DNA of 64,000 nt. Source: Manis javanica. Taxonomy: Eukaryota; Chordata; Mammalia; Pholidota; Manidae. The stretch lies in the NCBI RefSeq assembly GCF_040802235.1, contig NC_133166.1:1488001-1552000 (forward strand). Reading direction: 5' to 3'. The first letter of the stretch is position 1. The number at the start of each line of letters is the position of its first letter. This document shows positions 10,851 to 25,077 of this stretch, in pieces. The position numbers and the translations under genes are program-made. Under the pieces are notes generated by a model, which worked only from the letters and a program-made list of their open reading frames with translations, did not search any database and had not been told where the DNA came from.

Positions 10851-13300
10851 CTTGTGGCCTCGCTGGTGAATGACATCCTATGATTCTTTCTGGGGGGAAA
10901 ATAAAATCCTTCTCTTCTTCCTCAGATACAAAATCATCCAGAGCCAAACTGCCAATCAGTCAGGACATCAGTGCCAAGGAAACGGTTCAAGCCCCTCCCA
11001 CCTTTTGGCAAGAATCCTCTCCTCATGACTGTCAATCCCTGTTCTGACAAGGGATCTGAGAGGCACACACACCCACAATACAACGGAAGATTCGGACTAG
11101 CAGGGCATTTACAGTTTGCCTAACCTTCTTACTTTTTCAAGGATGGAAACCAAGATGTTGATGCGGGTGAAGATAGGGCCTGTCACTTGCCCGAGGGCAA
11201 GCGGCGGGTTATGTTCACTTACAAGTTAACATGCATCCGTAAACTTAGTATATCTCTTTGGAGCTCTGCAGCACCCTCCCTCCCCCACGTACATCATTAA
11301 GTTAATTGAATAAATGTACTTTTCTGACCCACGACAAATGGGAACTGGGGTGGAAATCAACAGTATGGCTGACACCAAGGGACTGCCAGCTCCATGGGAG
11401 GGCCAGATAGACTCCTGGGTATGCCAGGGTTACAAGAAGTGGGCCACACAGAGCCTACTCCTCAATCAGTGCAGTTAAGAGACCCCATCATGGCATCCCC
11501 CATCATGAAGAAAGCAAGCTATGGAGCAGGAGTACAGTGGGCCTGGATTCATCCTTGGGTTGTCCAGGAAGCAGAATAGCAACTGGCTGGGGCTTCTGGG
11601 GTAGAACGGGTACAGATACTATCCAGGATTCAGTAGCTGCAGGCCCAGACTGGCGCATACAGAGCCCTAAACCCGCAGAGGGAATTGCCTCAGGAACTGG
11701 GAAAGGGGACTGCTGGACTAGTCCGAGCTTGTACAGTATTTGTCCACCCCTCTTCCAGAGGGCCTCCACCTGGGACAACAGATGCTACAGGAAAGGGGAA
11801 GACACAGAAGTGCCTGGGCAAGGGCCTCTGTCCTCAATACTCCTTTACTACCAAGTGAAAACTGCTAAATGACTTCTCTGGTAACAGGCAGATCAGAGAT
11901 TTAGAGGAGGGAAGGATTGCTCCCAAGGGAGAATGGAATCTAAGAAGGCTTCCTCGAAGAGGTAGCATCTTAAGACCTGAAGAACAGAAAGAAATGTAAA
12001 GACAAGAAGATGGGAGGACGGAGGACAAGGAAATGCCAAGGGAAGGAAATAACACAAAGGCTGAAAGGTGGGGAAATGGTAGGATGTGTTTGGAATGAGT
12101 TGGAAATTCAGTGGAGATCTAGGATGTATGAAAGGGGATAGCATGAATAGAAAGGCAGGTTGGAACAGATCATAGAGGTCTTAAACATGCCCCTCTAACC
12201 TCTGATTGGCTCCAATGACATCATTTTTCTTGAAGATGCTCTTACCCTCCCTTCCCCCCACCACCTCTCCAACTCCCTGGCCAAGAAACGCTCTCCACCT
12301 ATTCGTCCACCTACTGGGAGCCTCCGCCCTCAGCCCTGTGCAGCTTCTGCCTTCCTCTGAGGGCTCCCTGCCTGTGTCCACAAGCATCCTTCCTAGGGCG
12401 GAGTGGACTCCAGTTCCCCATAAGTGGATGGGCTCACGTTGGTCCCTCTCAGCTCAGTCTCTGGTCTCTGGGCTCCCCGGGCTCAGGTATGAACTGCATG
12501 GAGAAGGCTTCCTTTTTCACTTGGCACCTTCCAAGCCCTTGTTTGGCTCCATCTTTTCTCAGGAAAGACTAAAAAATGGACACCAGGAGCAGCCAGGCAT
12601 GGACCAACCTGTTACAGGAGTGTAAAAAAAATGTACCCGGGAGCTATTTGGCTCCCAGCCATACAACCCCATCTCCATGTCCTTCCCTCCTCTTCTGGGA
12701 GTTCCAGAATGTGCCTGGGCTTTGTAGCAGCCTCCCTTCCTGCTGTCCTCACAGCAAGTCCAGGACCATTCCAGAGGTGCCCCTTTGCCCTCCTCCCTAA
12801 TCCCCAGAGTCCTCCTCAGATCTCTGTGTGGTGCACCGAGAATTCTATCGTTGTGAGATGGGAAACCATCTGCCCCGATCTTCTGCCTCTTGGAAGGACT
12901 GAATCTGACATGTTGGCGGAGTTGCCTCCCTTCTTAAATATCAGTGCAGGTTACTTGGTTGCTAATCACATGAGTCCTAGTTCACTGAGCCTCTTCAGTT
13001 TCCTCTCCCATCACAATAAGGTGCCTCTGCATCTTTACTATCCTGCCTCTCTCAACCATTTATGTGTCTGAGCACTTTTTGTGCAGGCTCTGGAATCATT
13101 GCTGGGAAACATTCCTGGTTCCCAGGTGCTCACAGTTGAGGCGTACAAGGCAGAACCACAAAGAGGAAGTCAGACTGCACTGACTGAAGTCAGCAAGAAC
13201 CTTCTTTCTGGGCAAGCCCATTTCCCTGCGGTGCTGATCCGCTTCTTGCTTCATCAATTGCCCATTTATTGCATTTCCAATCCCTTTCCAGGTGTCTAGA
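10850..13300. other. Intergenic, nothing recognised
   Basis: The open frames here (for example 12206-12625 and 12631-13071) lack domains or splice context and look like chance frames. I see no gene. Confidence 0.5.
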
Positions 13301-13525
13301 GCAAGGGCCAGCAAACTACAGCCCCTAGGCCAAATCCTACCCTCTGCCTGTGTGTGGAACACAGCATGCTCCTCTAGCTACTCTTGTCGTGTTGTCTACG
13401 GCTGCTTTCACGCCACAATGGCAGAGTTGAGTAGCTGCAACAGAGGCCATATGGCCAGCAGAGCCAAGTATATTTACTAACAGGCTCTTTACAACAGAAG
13501 TTTGCCAACACCTAATCTGTGGGCC
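13300..13525. mobile_element. Old nonautonomous DNA transposon copy (hAT-like)
   Basis: The segment opens with a 'gggccagcaaactacagcccc' type end and closes with 'agaagtttgccaacacc', which are imperfect inverted ends. Its interior matches a very common mammalian MER-type element as I remember it. It has no coding capacity. Confidence 0.5.
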
Positions 13526-13706
13526 GTTTTGGACCCTGTTATCTTAGAAAGGTGTATCAGACTTCAAGAAAGGCAGCTGAAATTACCCTGCGATGGGAGT
13601 GCTGGACCCAGCCCAGACTTTTCCTCCCAGCCTACACATATGCTCATTTTCCCATACCCTGCCATGAAACTTCTCACGGTGCTGGTCTGCATCCACATCT
13701 CTCCTT

Positions 13707-13802
13707 CCTGCCCATCTCGCTCTCTCCCCCTCGCCCCCTTTCTCCTTCCACACTCCCTGCCAGAAAAACAGAATTTCTGGATATAAAATCACATGATGTA
13801 AA
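13707..13802. repeat. Mosaic of two copied segments (from 9.73 kb and 15.95 kb)
   Basis: Bases 13707-13761 repeat 9724-9778 with one mismatch. After a seven-base join, 13769-13802 repeat 15953-15986 exactly (34 bases). Both copies keep the direction of their sources. This looks like a templated insertion from two nearby sites, or an assembly artefact. No gene is affected. Confidence 0.8.
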
Positions 13803-16800
13803 TTCTTAAATCCATGCAGTCTGGCTTCTGCCCCTAATTTCCATTGGACCAGTTCCCTCTAGGACCACCAATGACCTCTTCACTACAGGTCCACCATTCT
13901 TTTCTCAGTTCTCATCACACACAACCTCTCTTTAGCATTTGCCTCTGTTGATTGTATCAATCCTCAGGTGCCCATGGCGTCTGGGCGACTGTTCTCTTTG
14001 ATTACCACCTATCTCTCCAGCTATCCATCTCAGGTCCCTTCCCAAGGGTCCTCTTCCATCACCCTGCTACTTAAAAATACACATTCTGCAAGGATTTGTC
14101 CTTGGCCGTCTTCTCCCTCCATACCCTCTCACCGGCAAAACCATCCCCATGCCTGATTCCAACAGTCACTTCTCTTTTGGCATCCCAATGTACAGCTTTG
14201 AACTCATGGCCCAGATTTCTAACTAAAGGCTGTGACTCCTCAGATACAGGTCCAACTGACCAGATAAACTGAATTTGTCCAACCTCAAACACGCCTTCCT
14301 ATACCTCTGCCTTCACCTTATCCCCTTTGCCTCTTCTTCCATCTGCCCTTTAATTGTTGCTATTCCCAAGAGATCGGCCCTTGGCTTTGCTCTCTTTGGG
14401 GGCAGTTTCATCCATTCTTACAGTCTCAACAGTCGCCTATACCTGAAGCACTGCCAAATCTAAATCTCCAGGTGTGTTTCCAGCTCTTTCCTTATATTCC
14501 TAAGTATGTGTGAGGTAGACAGCTGTGCTTTTGCCTATCCAGATTCCATCCCCCTGCTGGTAACAACACCTCAGCTTTCCTCTGAGGAGACCTCTATCCT
14601 CCACTTTAAGTCCCCATGGTTCACATAAGGCTGACCTCATCGGCCCCTCCCAGGCAGGCACACGAACCAGGTATATTAGTTGTCTATTGCTGTGAAACAA
14701 ATTAGCCTGAAATTGAGTGGCTGAAGACAACATACATTTATTTCCTCGGTTTCTGTGGGTTGGGGGCCTGGGCCAGGCCTGGTTGGGTCTCTGATCATGA
14801 TCGCTCATAAAACTGCAATCAAAGGGTCACACAGGGCTGGGGTCTCATCTGAAGGATCAGTGGGGAAGGAGATGCTTCCAAGCTCATGTTCCTAGCGTCT
14901 GGCAGGATTCAGTTTGAGGACCTCATTTCTTTCGTGGCTGTTGGCTGGAGTTTACCCTCAGTTCCCTGCAATGTGGGTGCCTTCAACAGGTCACTGTGCA
15001 TAATCAAAGCCAGCAAGAGAGTAAGGCTGCTAGTAGGTAATCACAATCTTTGGTGACCTAGTCACAGAGGTGACAACTCCTCAGCATTGCCATATTCTAG
15101 TCATCAGAGGGAAGTTATTCAAGAGGAAGGGATTATACCGGATGTAAATGCTAGGAAGTGAGATCCCTGAGGGCCAACTTAGAGGCTGTCAACCACAGCT
15201 GATATCACCAGTTAAATCATAATAAGTGATTCAAAGATGGGTATACAATCAGAGACCCTCAGAATCAGGCCTGATATGTTTGCTGAAACTTTTGGAAAAG
15301 GTGGCATTGCCACCAGACAGGTGGTTATGCTGGGAGGAGAAGGTAAACTGGAAACTTCTGATGGCCCTAACTGCTGCCATGTGGAGCATAATCTGCCCTC
15401 AATCTGCCCAAAATGAAAACATAATAGAGAAAAAGAAGGCAAGAGATGGGGAGAGACAGATGCCTGCTATCATCATTTGAGAACCTGATACAGCTGTGCC
15501 TCCAGCAGAACCTCTCGAGGTTTTAGTTCTGTAAGCCAAGACATTCTCTCTTTTACTTATACAGGTTTCAGTTGTATTCTGTCACCTGCAGCCAAAAGGT
15601 TCCCAGCTGATAAACTGTCTCAGAGACACCTTGCATTCAGTTTGCCCAAATGCAATTTAATTACCAAACTTTCGCCTTCCCTACAAAACTGCTTCTCTTC
15701 CCAGTTTCTACCCTACAACTAAAAAAGCTTAGCACAATTGTTAAGGCTGAAAACCTGGGTGTCATCTTTACCCTCCCTTATCTTCTGGGGAAACTGGAAC
15801 AGCTCGTGCAACACAGGTTGATTCTATAGACCTATAAGAGGGACCTTTATTTTACAAAGATGGGGGAGGCTCCGAAGTGACCCACAGAAAAAATCTTAAA
15901 TATAGGTAAACAAGTAAAACTCCAGATTTTCCCCCAAGTCATTAGGATCTTACAGAATTTCTGGATATAAAATCACATGATGTAAAGAATACAAACAGTG
16001 TATCTGACTCTTATATCAAAACAGACCATAGACTAGAATGAAATTCTGACAAACTGGCAGCGAGCCCATGGTTTGGAAGTCACCCTGGCTGGGTTTGTGC
16101 ACATGTTCCTTCTGTCTCCAAAGCAGATGAAAAGAAATTTCTTTGATTGAAAGTCGGTCACAATTTCTTTTATGTCTTTTTCCCTAGGGTTCTACTCATA
16201 ATCCTAATCTTTACCTTTCTTTCCCTGTACCACCTTCATCCAAATTGACCTAAATCCTGGGCATTATACCTTAGACTTGTCCTGTGCCCTCCATTCCCCA
16301 GCCAGCTTACAACCACATTGAGGTTTTACATCATCCTCTGAATAACCAACCTCCTTTCCAAACTCTGCTCCATCAGACTCTGAGTCCACAACACAAACCT
16401 CAGAATATTCGTCTGTCCCCCGAATTGTGCTGGCTCTCTGCTGCTTGGACAAGGCTTCCTAAACTTTACTGGGTCATGGACCCCTTTTTTTTCTTCCAAA
16501 AACTGATGAAAACCAAGTGTAACTCTTTCTAGAAGAATCTGCATTTTGTGGTTTGGTGTACATTTCAATGAACTCTCTGGAGGCTGTTTACTTAAGGTGC
16601 ACCCAACAACATAGCCACTCATCTCCTTCCAGGCTAGACCTTCTCAAAGGTCTAAACCTCTCGGCACGGCATTCAGGACCTTCCAAACGTTTCTTCCTAC
16701 CTGACTTTTAGATGTACCTTCTGCCTCGTGCGATGATATGATTTTGTCTGATTCCCCACGAGACAGTTCTTAGACTGCCTAAGAACTATGCTCTTTCATT

Positions 16801-16850
16801 TTCCAATGTTGCATCTCTCCAGATGGAATGACAGTTTCTCAGGAGCATCC
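13803..16850. other. Intergenic with old repeat fragments
   Basis: A segment at about 14675-15210 resembles an ancient retroelement or LTR copy, with a 'ttgtctattgctgtgaaacaaatt' type opening. The second copy of the 34-base repeat lies at 15953-15986. I see no coding exon. Confidence 0.4.
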
Positions 16851-16879
16851 ATCAGAATGCTTAGATTAATGCTAGATAA

Positions 16880-17330
16880 ATTGTTGGTTCACTGCTATAT
16901 TTATTTTTAAATTTTTATTTTACTGTGATAACATTTAACGTGAGAGCTGCCTCCTAATAAATTTATAAGTGGACAACATAGTAATTGTTGACTACAGGCA
17001 CTATGTTGTACAGCAGATCTCTAGAATTTACTCGTCTTGCTTAATTAACTGAAACTTTGTGCTGGTTGATTAGTAATTCTCCATTTCCCCCTCCCTCCAG
17101 CCCTTGGTAACCACCATTCCACTGTTTGATTCTAAGAGCTTGATTGTTTTGGATAACGTCTTCAAAGCTCACCCGTGTTGTTGCATATGGCAGAATTTCC
17201 TTCTTTTTTAAGGTTGAATAATACTCCATTTCTTTGCAGGCATACACCATATGTTCTTTAGTCATCTGTCGATGAACATTTAGGTTGTTTCTACACTTGA
17301 CTATTGTGAATAGTGATGCAGTGAACTGCT
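16880..17330 (-). mobile_element. L1 (old) 3' region, antisense to the + strand
   Basis: The + strand carries the complement of the L1 ORF2 end and 3'UTR: the 'gtgttgttgcatatggcagaatttcc... ggttgaataatactccatt... ctattgtgaatagtgatgc' series. It has many substitutions and no usable frame, so it is an old truncated copy. Confidence 0.8.
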
Positions 17331-18814
17331 AGATTTATTAATTTCTAGCAGCAAAAGGGTTTTAGGGTGATGGGCCTTACTAATATGTCATATGCTCCAA
17401 GTCTAGTTGAGGAGAGTTCTGATTTAAAAACTTTCCATTTTAGTGGACCATGAAAGTATGGGAACTTCGGTCATTAGTCTAGAAAGTACAGATCCCACTG
17501 GTGAACCACTTCGCCAGTCTGCTGCTAGGATCCTTTTTGGTAGCTGGGGCCCTTTGGGACTCCAGAGAAACTTACAGAACTAGCCCATTTGGTGAATTCT
17601 TAGGTGAGTTTATTGATTTCATACTGTAGCTCTGACCCAATGCCAACCCCCGGCACAAGCCAGGGTGGGAATATTTCCTATGTCCCCCCATAATGCACAT
17701 TCTAAGGAAATCTGGGCAAGAGAAGATTGCTCCTATCTGGCCATATTTCAAACTTCCTCCCACATTTCAGTCCTCCCCACACACCCTTTACATACTTTGG
17801 GACATTTCATATCACATGGTGGGAAATGGAAGGAAGACATTATCAATCCATAAAAAATTCATGTTCTAGGGGTACAGGGACTCTGTTTGTCATTAACATT
17901 GTATGTCCAAAGCCCAAACAGTGCCTAGCACATGGTAGGCACTCAGTTCATACTTATTGAATGAATGAATGGAAAAATGGGAGAAGTCACTGATCTTGGC
18001 TTCTTATAAATGTGTGATTTCATCCAACTATACGCACTGAAGGCCTAGGTCTTACTAGGCATGTCAGCAACAGTGGGATGACTTCAGATTGCTCCCATGT
18101 TTGACAAATGTGGCACTGATAAATCAGAGGCATTCACTGTGTGCAAGACCCTCATGCATTGGCATTAACGTGCTATGGTTTGGGTTGTCAGCTAAGATTC
18201 GATTCTACTTCATGATCCACAGTGTCCACTCAAGCTCCAGCCATCATGTTTTATTCCAGCCAGCAGAAGGGAGGAAAAAGATTGAAGGGCATGCCCCTCT
18301 TTTAATGACATCTCCCAGAAGTTACCTATGATACTTTTGCTTACATCCCATAAGCCAGAACTTAAGTCACATGTCCACAGCTAGCTTCAGGGGAGGAAAT
18401 CTTTATTTCAGTGGCCCAACTAACCAACCAGCTAAAAACCAGGTATTCTATTATAAAGAAAAAGGTGGGGCACATACTGGAGGAGACTGTTGATATGTCG
18501 ATAAGGCTGTGGAGGTGGGGTGACAGTGAAAGTCTAGCCTTGCAAAACCTCTCTGAACTCATGCCCCACTCACTGTTCTTATCGATGGAGTGATGGTCAC
18601 CAGCTCAGTCCCACTGAGGATGAAAGATGTCACAGGGGCATGGTTAGAAAGGACGGCCGCTGGAATCAGGTGGCCATGGGTTTCAGTACGTCTCTGGACC
18701 TTTCCTTTCCTCCTTTTATTAAACACAATGCCCATTGGGCAAGGTTGTAGTGAATATTTCACTAGCGGGAAATCCCTAAGATGGAGTTGTTGCCATGCAT
18801 AGTGCTTTTTTGTC

Positions 18815-19290
18815 ACTGTGGTAAAAAAAATTAATATTAAATTTACCCTTTTAATAATTTTTAGCTTACTGCAGTGTTAACTATATGTACAGTATTATGC
18901 AACAGAGCTTTAGAACTTTTTCACCTTGCGAAACTGAAACTATACACCCATCGGACAATGACGCCCCTCTAGCCCCTGGCAGCCACCATTCTACTTTCTA
19001 ATAATAGTCTACTTGACTATTTAGATACTTCATATAAGAGAAACCATATAGTATTTGTCTTTTCTATGACTAATTTGTTTCACTTAATGTAACGCCCTCA
19101 AGTTCACCCATGTTATAGCACATAGCAGGACTTCCTTCCATTTTTAAGGCTGAAGAATATTCCATTTTAAGGCTGAAGTATATTCCATTCCATTATCTTT
19201 ACCCACACATTCTTCACCTCGTGGACATTTAGGTTGCTTTCACCTCTTGGCTATTGTTTATAATGCTGCAAGAATGGTGCTTTTTATCAG
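18815..19290 (-). mobile_element. Second old L1 3' fragment, antisense
   Basis: It has the same L1 segment order as the copy at 16.9 kb, with a local internal duplication of the 'aaggctgaagaatattccattt' phrase at about 19145-19190. It is truncated and non-coding. Confidence 0.75.
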
Positions 19291-20799
19291 AGACTAGTTA
19301 GTATCAGAAAGTAGTTCTCTCCTTTCTTTCCCTTCGGGGGGCCCTTCATGGTTTGCCTGCATTTTTCTGCAGTGTAAGTACTTGTTAGGTTAAACATCTC
19401 AGAATCAACAATGGGAATTACGTATCAATTAAGGGGAAAGGGAAAAGGCCCCCCAGGACAATAACAGAGCACAGGTTCTCTTTAGGTGGCCCATTTAAAC
19501 AGGTAAGGAAACAATCTGCAGTAGTGTCACGCTGTTTAATCCCAGAGCAGCGAAAATTCCAGACTCTAGATGTTTACCTTCACGAAGGGCACAGAACCAC
19601 ACCCCAAACCCCCACTCCCATTCTGACTGTAGCCATCCATCCATGGAATCCTAATTTGGACCCCAAGGATCAAAGGGCTGCAGCAAGGAAGAAAGACCAC
19701 CCAAACATAGATGTGCAATTCCCTGGTTGAGAGATGGCTTGTAAGGAGAAACCCTAGCTGAAAATAACTATGAGGAGGTATGCTTTGGTATTCCTCCTTC
19801 CAATGGCTTCCTGAAGAGACACAGAAAATAGTAACATTAATGTCATCATTATAAAATCTTTGCCCAAACATGGAAATCATACACGTTGAGTCCAAACATT
19901 TGCTGCGCATTTATAGGCATAGATAGTGCCAGAAAAACAGTCTGAATCAGATTTCCAAGGAGCTTCCTAGTAGTTGGGGGAAAAGGTAAATAAATACTCA
20001 TGAGCACGTTACAGGTTGTACAAAGCACTGTATGTTCAGCATGGTGTTTGGAGGTGGGGGCTGCTATTGGCTGGGAAGAGCAGAGATCAGTGTGGAGCAT
20101 GGGGGTTTGCTCTGGACTCGGAAGAATGGCAGCATTTAAATAGGTGAACAGGCTTAAGAAAGGTTTTTTTTTTTCTGCTTAGTTTCTTTTCAGCCAGTAT
20201 GTACTGAGTGCCAACTCTGTAGGTGCCAGGCTCTGTGCTTGAAGCTGAGGATAATGACAAAAAGACATAGTCCCTGTCTTCTAGGAGATTTTCAAAATTA
20301 TGCCAACCAAGGAGCAGACTTTCCCAACAAGGCCCACACCGCCCCGGCCCCAGAGGCGCCTGCAGATGCTGTGTCCCCACGAAGCACAAGCTGACCAGGG
20401 CCTGGGAATCCAGGGCTCACAGCCTGGCTGTGGCAGCAGAGCAGGTTGGCTCTGACACTGTGTCCTGGAGTCAGCTCACCATCAGGCAAGCTGTGACCAC
20501 ACCACCACGGTTGGGAGTGAAGCCATCATCCGGCACCCTGCTCATCTCACCCTGTCTGGCCCCTTTGCACCACATTTTCTGCTCAGCTCCTGACCTTTGG
20601 CCCTGGGGGCTGGTATTTGTTCTCCCCCAGTCCCGTGGGACTCCTTCAGACTTTGGCTCTTAGGCTGGTTTGAGAGAGAAGAGGAGGAAAACTGCCAGTG
20701 GGGCTGCAACAAGTCAGCTCTTCAACCCTGAGCCAGTGAGTTGGGAAGCCACTCGCACGGAGGTGGGGTATGGAGGGAGAAACACAGGGACCCTGGGAC

Positions 20800-21005
20800 A
20801 TGCAAATAGCTGACTGGTTTGAATACAGTCTTAGCCTTCCCAGCTGGGTGACCCTAAGCACATCATTTCTTAGAAGCTCCATTTCTTCATTTGAAAATCT
20901 GGCAGAACAATGCCAAGTTACAGGATTGTTGCAAAGTTTCAATGAAATACTGAAAATGAAGCCCAAAGTGGGACACATGGTAAAAGCCTGTTTGAAAGGG
21001 GGGTA
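20800..21005 (+). mobile_element. MIR SINE fragment
   Basis: The MIR core phrases are seen on the + strand (gctgggtgaccctaagc, then a 'tttcttcatttgaaaatctgg' segment). It is ancient and has no function visible. Confidence 0.6.
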
Positions 21006-23399
21006 GTTCATGAGTTCTCAGAGTGTATGGACAGACGAGCAGAAGGCTGACAGCTGAGCTAGAGCATGCCCATATTTATCATTTTTGAGAGGACTGGACA
21101 CTCGGTGAAAACATTTTCTACTCCATGGAGCCATTCTGCGGTCACTCAAGGAGAAACGGAGTGGAATGGGGGAGGGGGCTGGGAGGCCAGGAGGCGGGCT
21201 GCACAGCCAGCCTGTCACTCCGGGATGATGGATGAGCCTATTCCATGGCTTGCAATTTAGTGTTGACTGGCTCTGAGATTCTTCCCATGGGGGAGTGTTC
21301 CCTGCACCTCCATGCCTGGGAAGCCATTCTCTGTGCTGGATGGAAAGTTTACCCCAGTTTTCTAGCACAGACTTCCAGAAACTGGTGTGCATGTGCTTTT
21401 GTACATGTGTGTGAATGTGTGTATTTGTGATGCTTGCATCAGTGATTGTGTGTACATGCACATACCTACGTATGTTGGCGTGTCCTTACATGCATGTGAG
21501 TGTGCAGGGGTGTTAGGTTTCCAGTCAAGACAAAGATTAAATATGCATTGAGAAGAATACATAAACTACTAGACTTTTGGCTGGGTCACTTGAAGCAGAC
21601 TTTCAGTTTCAAGAAAGTACTTGATTAGAAGGGTGGGCAGCTCCTGTCCTGAGGGAGGAAATAACAGAAGCACCCATGCTGCTATGGAAGCTGCCCCTCC
21701 CTGAGGTCCCTGGTAGACAAAGCAGGTCAGGAGGAAGGACATATCCTAATTTGCATATGCTTTTTTCTGGGATAAGGGGAATTCTTATTTCCCCAACAAT
21801 TCTAAGATTCAAAATTGTGGAGAACTTTTGGGATGGATGAGTATACTTTCAACCAAGGTTTAGGACAAGGAATACCAGTAAGTTCCCTAAGATAAAATTA
21901 CCTTGAAAGAAATGGAATCTGGGTTACTAAGCACTGGGGTCTACTCCCACCTCCACAGTTCATCAGCTATGAGACCTTGAAGGAGTAGATTAATTGCTTC
22001 ATTTCTCATCTGCAAAAAGGGGATAATAATGGTGTGGTGCTACCATATATTATGTAAATCTGCATTATGTAAATTTGAAAAACTGCAAATTCCCCCTAAA
22101 AAGTCACCCAAGTTACATCATTTAGAATTGGTAAGCTGAGTGGGTTGTAGACTGTGTTTACAACTATTGCAACATGAGATCGTCATTTGAGCTGGCAAAG
22201 TAAATAACTAAGATCAATGCTCATATTTTGCAAATCAAGCTGTTTATGCACATCATACCTTCTGACACTGACACTAATGACTAATGTGCTGCTATATTAA
22301 TATTCAGCACTATCATTTAAAATATTTTCTGTATCCTAGAATGATATTATCTCAGAGTTCATTAAGCGCTGGCATTAGTGCCAAAAGATGCTCTCTAAAA
22401 TCAATAATTTTGTAATGGAAGTTAGATATGATAAGACACTATGAAAAAGCTCAAAGATCTGTCATGACATGCCAAGCAGTGTCATTCTGTGACACATTAT
22501 AGATTTTAGTGTTTAGTGAATAAATAGTATCATGAAGGAAAAAATAATCTGCAGTGGCTGAACATTCCTCTCCCTACCTCTTATCATTATTCTTCTGGAA
22601 AACATACTGTCAAGTTATGTAAGTCTTGAATGTTCCAACGGCTTCGGTTAACATATTCTTTTCATAAGGTTTATGATCTCTCCTTAAATGAAATTACAGA
22701 ATCGGTGGAAAATTCTTAGCACCTGAGAGCTTGTAAAGTGGTCAGTGGGTATTAGGTATTTGTTGGGCTATTGTAGTTATCCATCTGGCCCTTAGGGTTT
22801 TTAGGGACCTGGAGGTATCCATCTTGGGCAAAGAGTAGCTGAACAAGTGGAAACCGTACACCTTAGAACTAAAGTTTAAATCCCCCCTTATTGGCTGTTT
22901 AAGAATCTGGAACCTTGGGAAATTACGTGTCCAAAAGGCTATGCAGGACAGTCTCAGCAGTGACCCCATGTGGCAGAAAGGAATAACTGCAATGCAACCA
23001 TATCAACGCTTCTGCTTTCTTTCAGAAACTGTTGTTGGGGACGGGAAGCAGATCACTGGAACTAGGCTGGCCAACATACAGAACCTTGTCTATCCCACAG
23101 TAGGACCGCAGGGCAGGGCGTGAGGTGGGGTGGGTTTTAGGTGTGTGTGTGTCTATGACTGTATAACCTTCTGTGTTGCGACACAGGACAGTGAAGGAGC
23201 CAGGGGTTGGTAAGTATGCCACAGAGGCAGCAGAAGAGTAAAATTATATGCAAGTGACTTGAAACTTCAAGTAATAAACCATTTCTAATATTAATATGAT
23301 ATAGACAAAATCCCTTGATTCCTTAAGGAAAATATGAGAGCAGCAAGTTGCTTGGGAAAGTTGCTCATTATAGATTCTCTATACATATAGAAGACCACT

Positions 23400-23870
23400 A
23401 TGGTAGATTGGAAAAGTGGCCACAATTATTCACACTGCCTGATATCCATGCTGCTTGCAGAGTGACTTTGCAGGTCTTTTCCTTAAGAAATGAGACTTCT
23501 TCCTTACGCTTTGATTCTGAGCTGCTCTGGTGACTTGCTTTGGCCAAAATGAGTCAGAAGTGATATGATAGTCCTTTCTGGTGTCAGAACCATGAGGCCT
23601 TGCGTGCCTTTCCTCACTTATAGACTTCTGCAACCTCCATGTGAAGAAGACCAGACTAGCCTCCTGGAGGATGAGAGACCAAATGGAGCAGAGTCGGTCA
23701 GCTGATTCACTTCCACCAAGACAGGTTACAAGCTCAGCAAAGCCAAACCTCATCGGACCCTCTAGCTAACCCACCGGCTGACTGTATCAGGCATATAACC
23801 AAGGCCACCCTAAACCTGACAGGCTGACACTGACTCAAGGACTCACCAGATAAATAAATGTTTGTTTTAA
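23400..23870. mobile_element. Old MaLR-type (MLT1-like) LTR fragment
   Basis: The segment resembles the MLT1 family of mammalian LTRs: the 'acttgctttggccaa... gaagtgat' section, then the 'gaagaccagactagcctcctgg... agagaccaaatgg' section. It is a non-coding, heavily diverged solo-LTR remnant. Confidence 0.55.
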
Positions 23871-24164
23871 ATAAACAAACCAAACAAGTGACATGCACCC
23901 TCCTACAAGAAAAGCCTCAAAACAGAAAATATTCAAATTCTCTTCACTTCCAGATTTTCTACACTTTCCCTCAGATGAATAAAAATCTTTTGCTCACTAC
24001 TTGGATATGATTTATTCATTCAATAGATTTCCTGTTTTTTCTTTTTCTAGTGTAAGACACTTTGATAGACTTGGTGGAGGCACATGGTGCAGAGCATAAG
24101 AAAACATGGATCTGATTTATAGTCTAGTTTGGAAAGAAAGGAAATAAGCCTGGCCAAATAAGCC

Positions 24165-24300
24165 ACTTAGGATATTTGAATTCAGACACATGTGGGCTCA
24201 ATTTACAGCTGTGTGACCTTTAGATAGTTCCTTGACCTTAGTTTCAGCTTCCTTATCTCACAAACAGGGTAATACCTGGTTCTCAGCAGGGTATGGAAGG
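24165..24300 (+). mobile_element. MIR SINE fragment
   Basis: It has a MIR core with 'cagctgtgtgaccttt... ccttgacc... tcagcttccttatctc' phrases. It is ancient and non-coding. Confidence 0.6.
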
Positions 24301-25077
24301 TCAAAAAAGAATTGCCAAGAACGATGTCCATGGGGCAGAATCACTTTCTATGTTCTGAAAGTTCACATTTCAGATTGTGCCTAGCACCATCTTTATCAAG
24401 TCAGGATTTCCTCAAGGAGGGGGGAATCTTCCTGAATTTAGGAGGTACCTTTGCTTTCCACAGTTCCTCACGTAACAATCAGTATGGGACCAGCCCAGAC
24501 AGGAGTTTGACAGCTTCCCAGTAGCCTGAGATTGATGTGGGGGCCCTGAGAAGGGATGGCCATGCAGAGGTCACTCTGCAAATCAAGCTTGTTGTGAAGT
24601 AGTGATCCCTCCATGCCTACAGAGATACTAAATCAAGTCTGGGTGACTCCTGTCTGGTTCTCAGTCTTGGCTGGGAGACTGAGCTGCAAGGGACTCCTCT
24701 CACCTTGGATCTGGCATCCTGAGGTTTTGTTTCAGAAACAGCCACATCGGGAGCCAGGTCCACAAGCACAGTCTGAGAGCAGGAAGCAAGCTGTAGTAGA
24801 TGAACTGGCAGGGAAGGGGATAAACCATGAATCTCCCCATCTTCTTCCTCCCCCTTTCAGAAATCCCTGCCCCAACCAGAACATGCATGAACTAGGGGTG
24901 CAGTGACCAAAGTTTAGACTTTTGGGAATGAACCTGCTTGGTGATCAGAATCCATCAAGTGCCAGTCCTGCCGATGCTTACTGGAAGTTTTGGTCACTTC
25001 TTATCCTGCATTCAACCCTGAGCTTGGTACCCCTAGATCCAGGGCCATAGAAAAAGGGAGCAGCTCAAAGGGCTGAG

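Larger units (their letters stand above)
17330..23400. other. Intergenic; no gene recognised
   Basis: Apart from the L1 and MIR pieces listed separately, I see no exon-like conserved segment, CpG island or RNA gene. About 22000-22700 is AT-rich. Confidence 0.5.
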
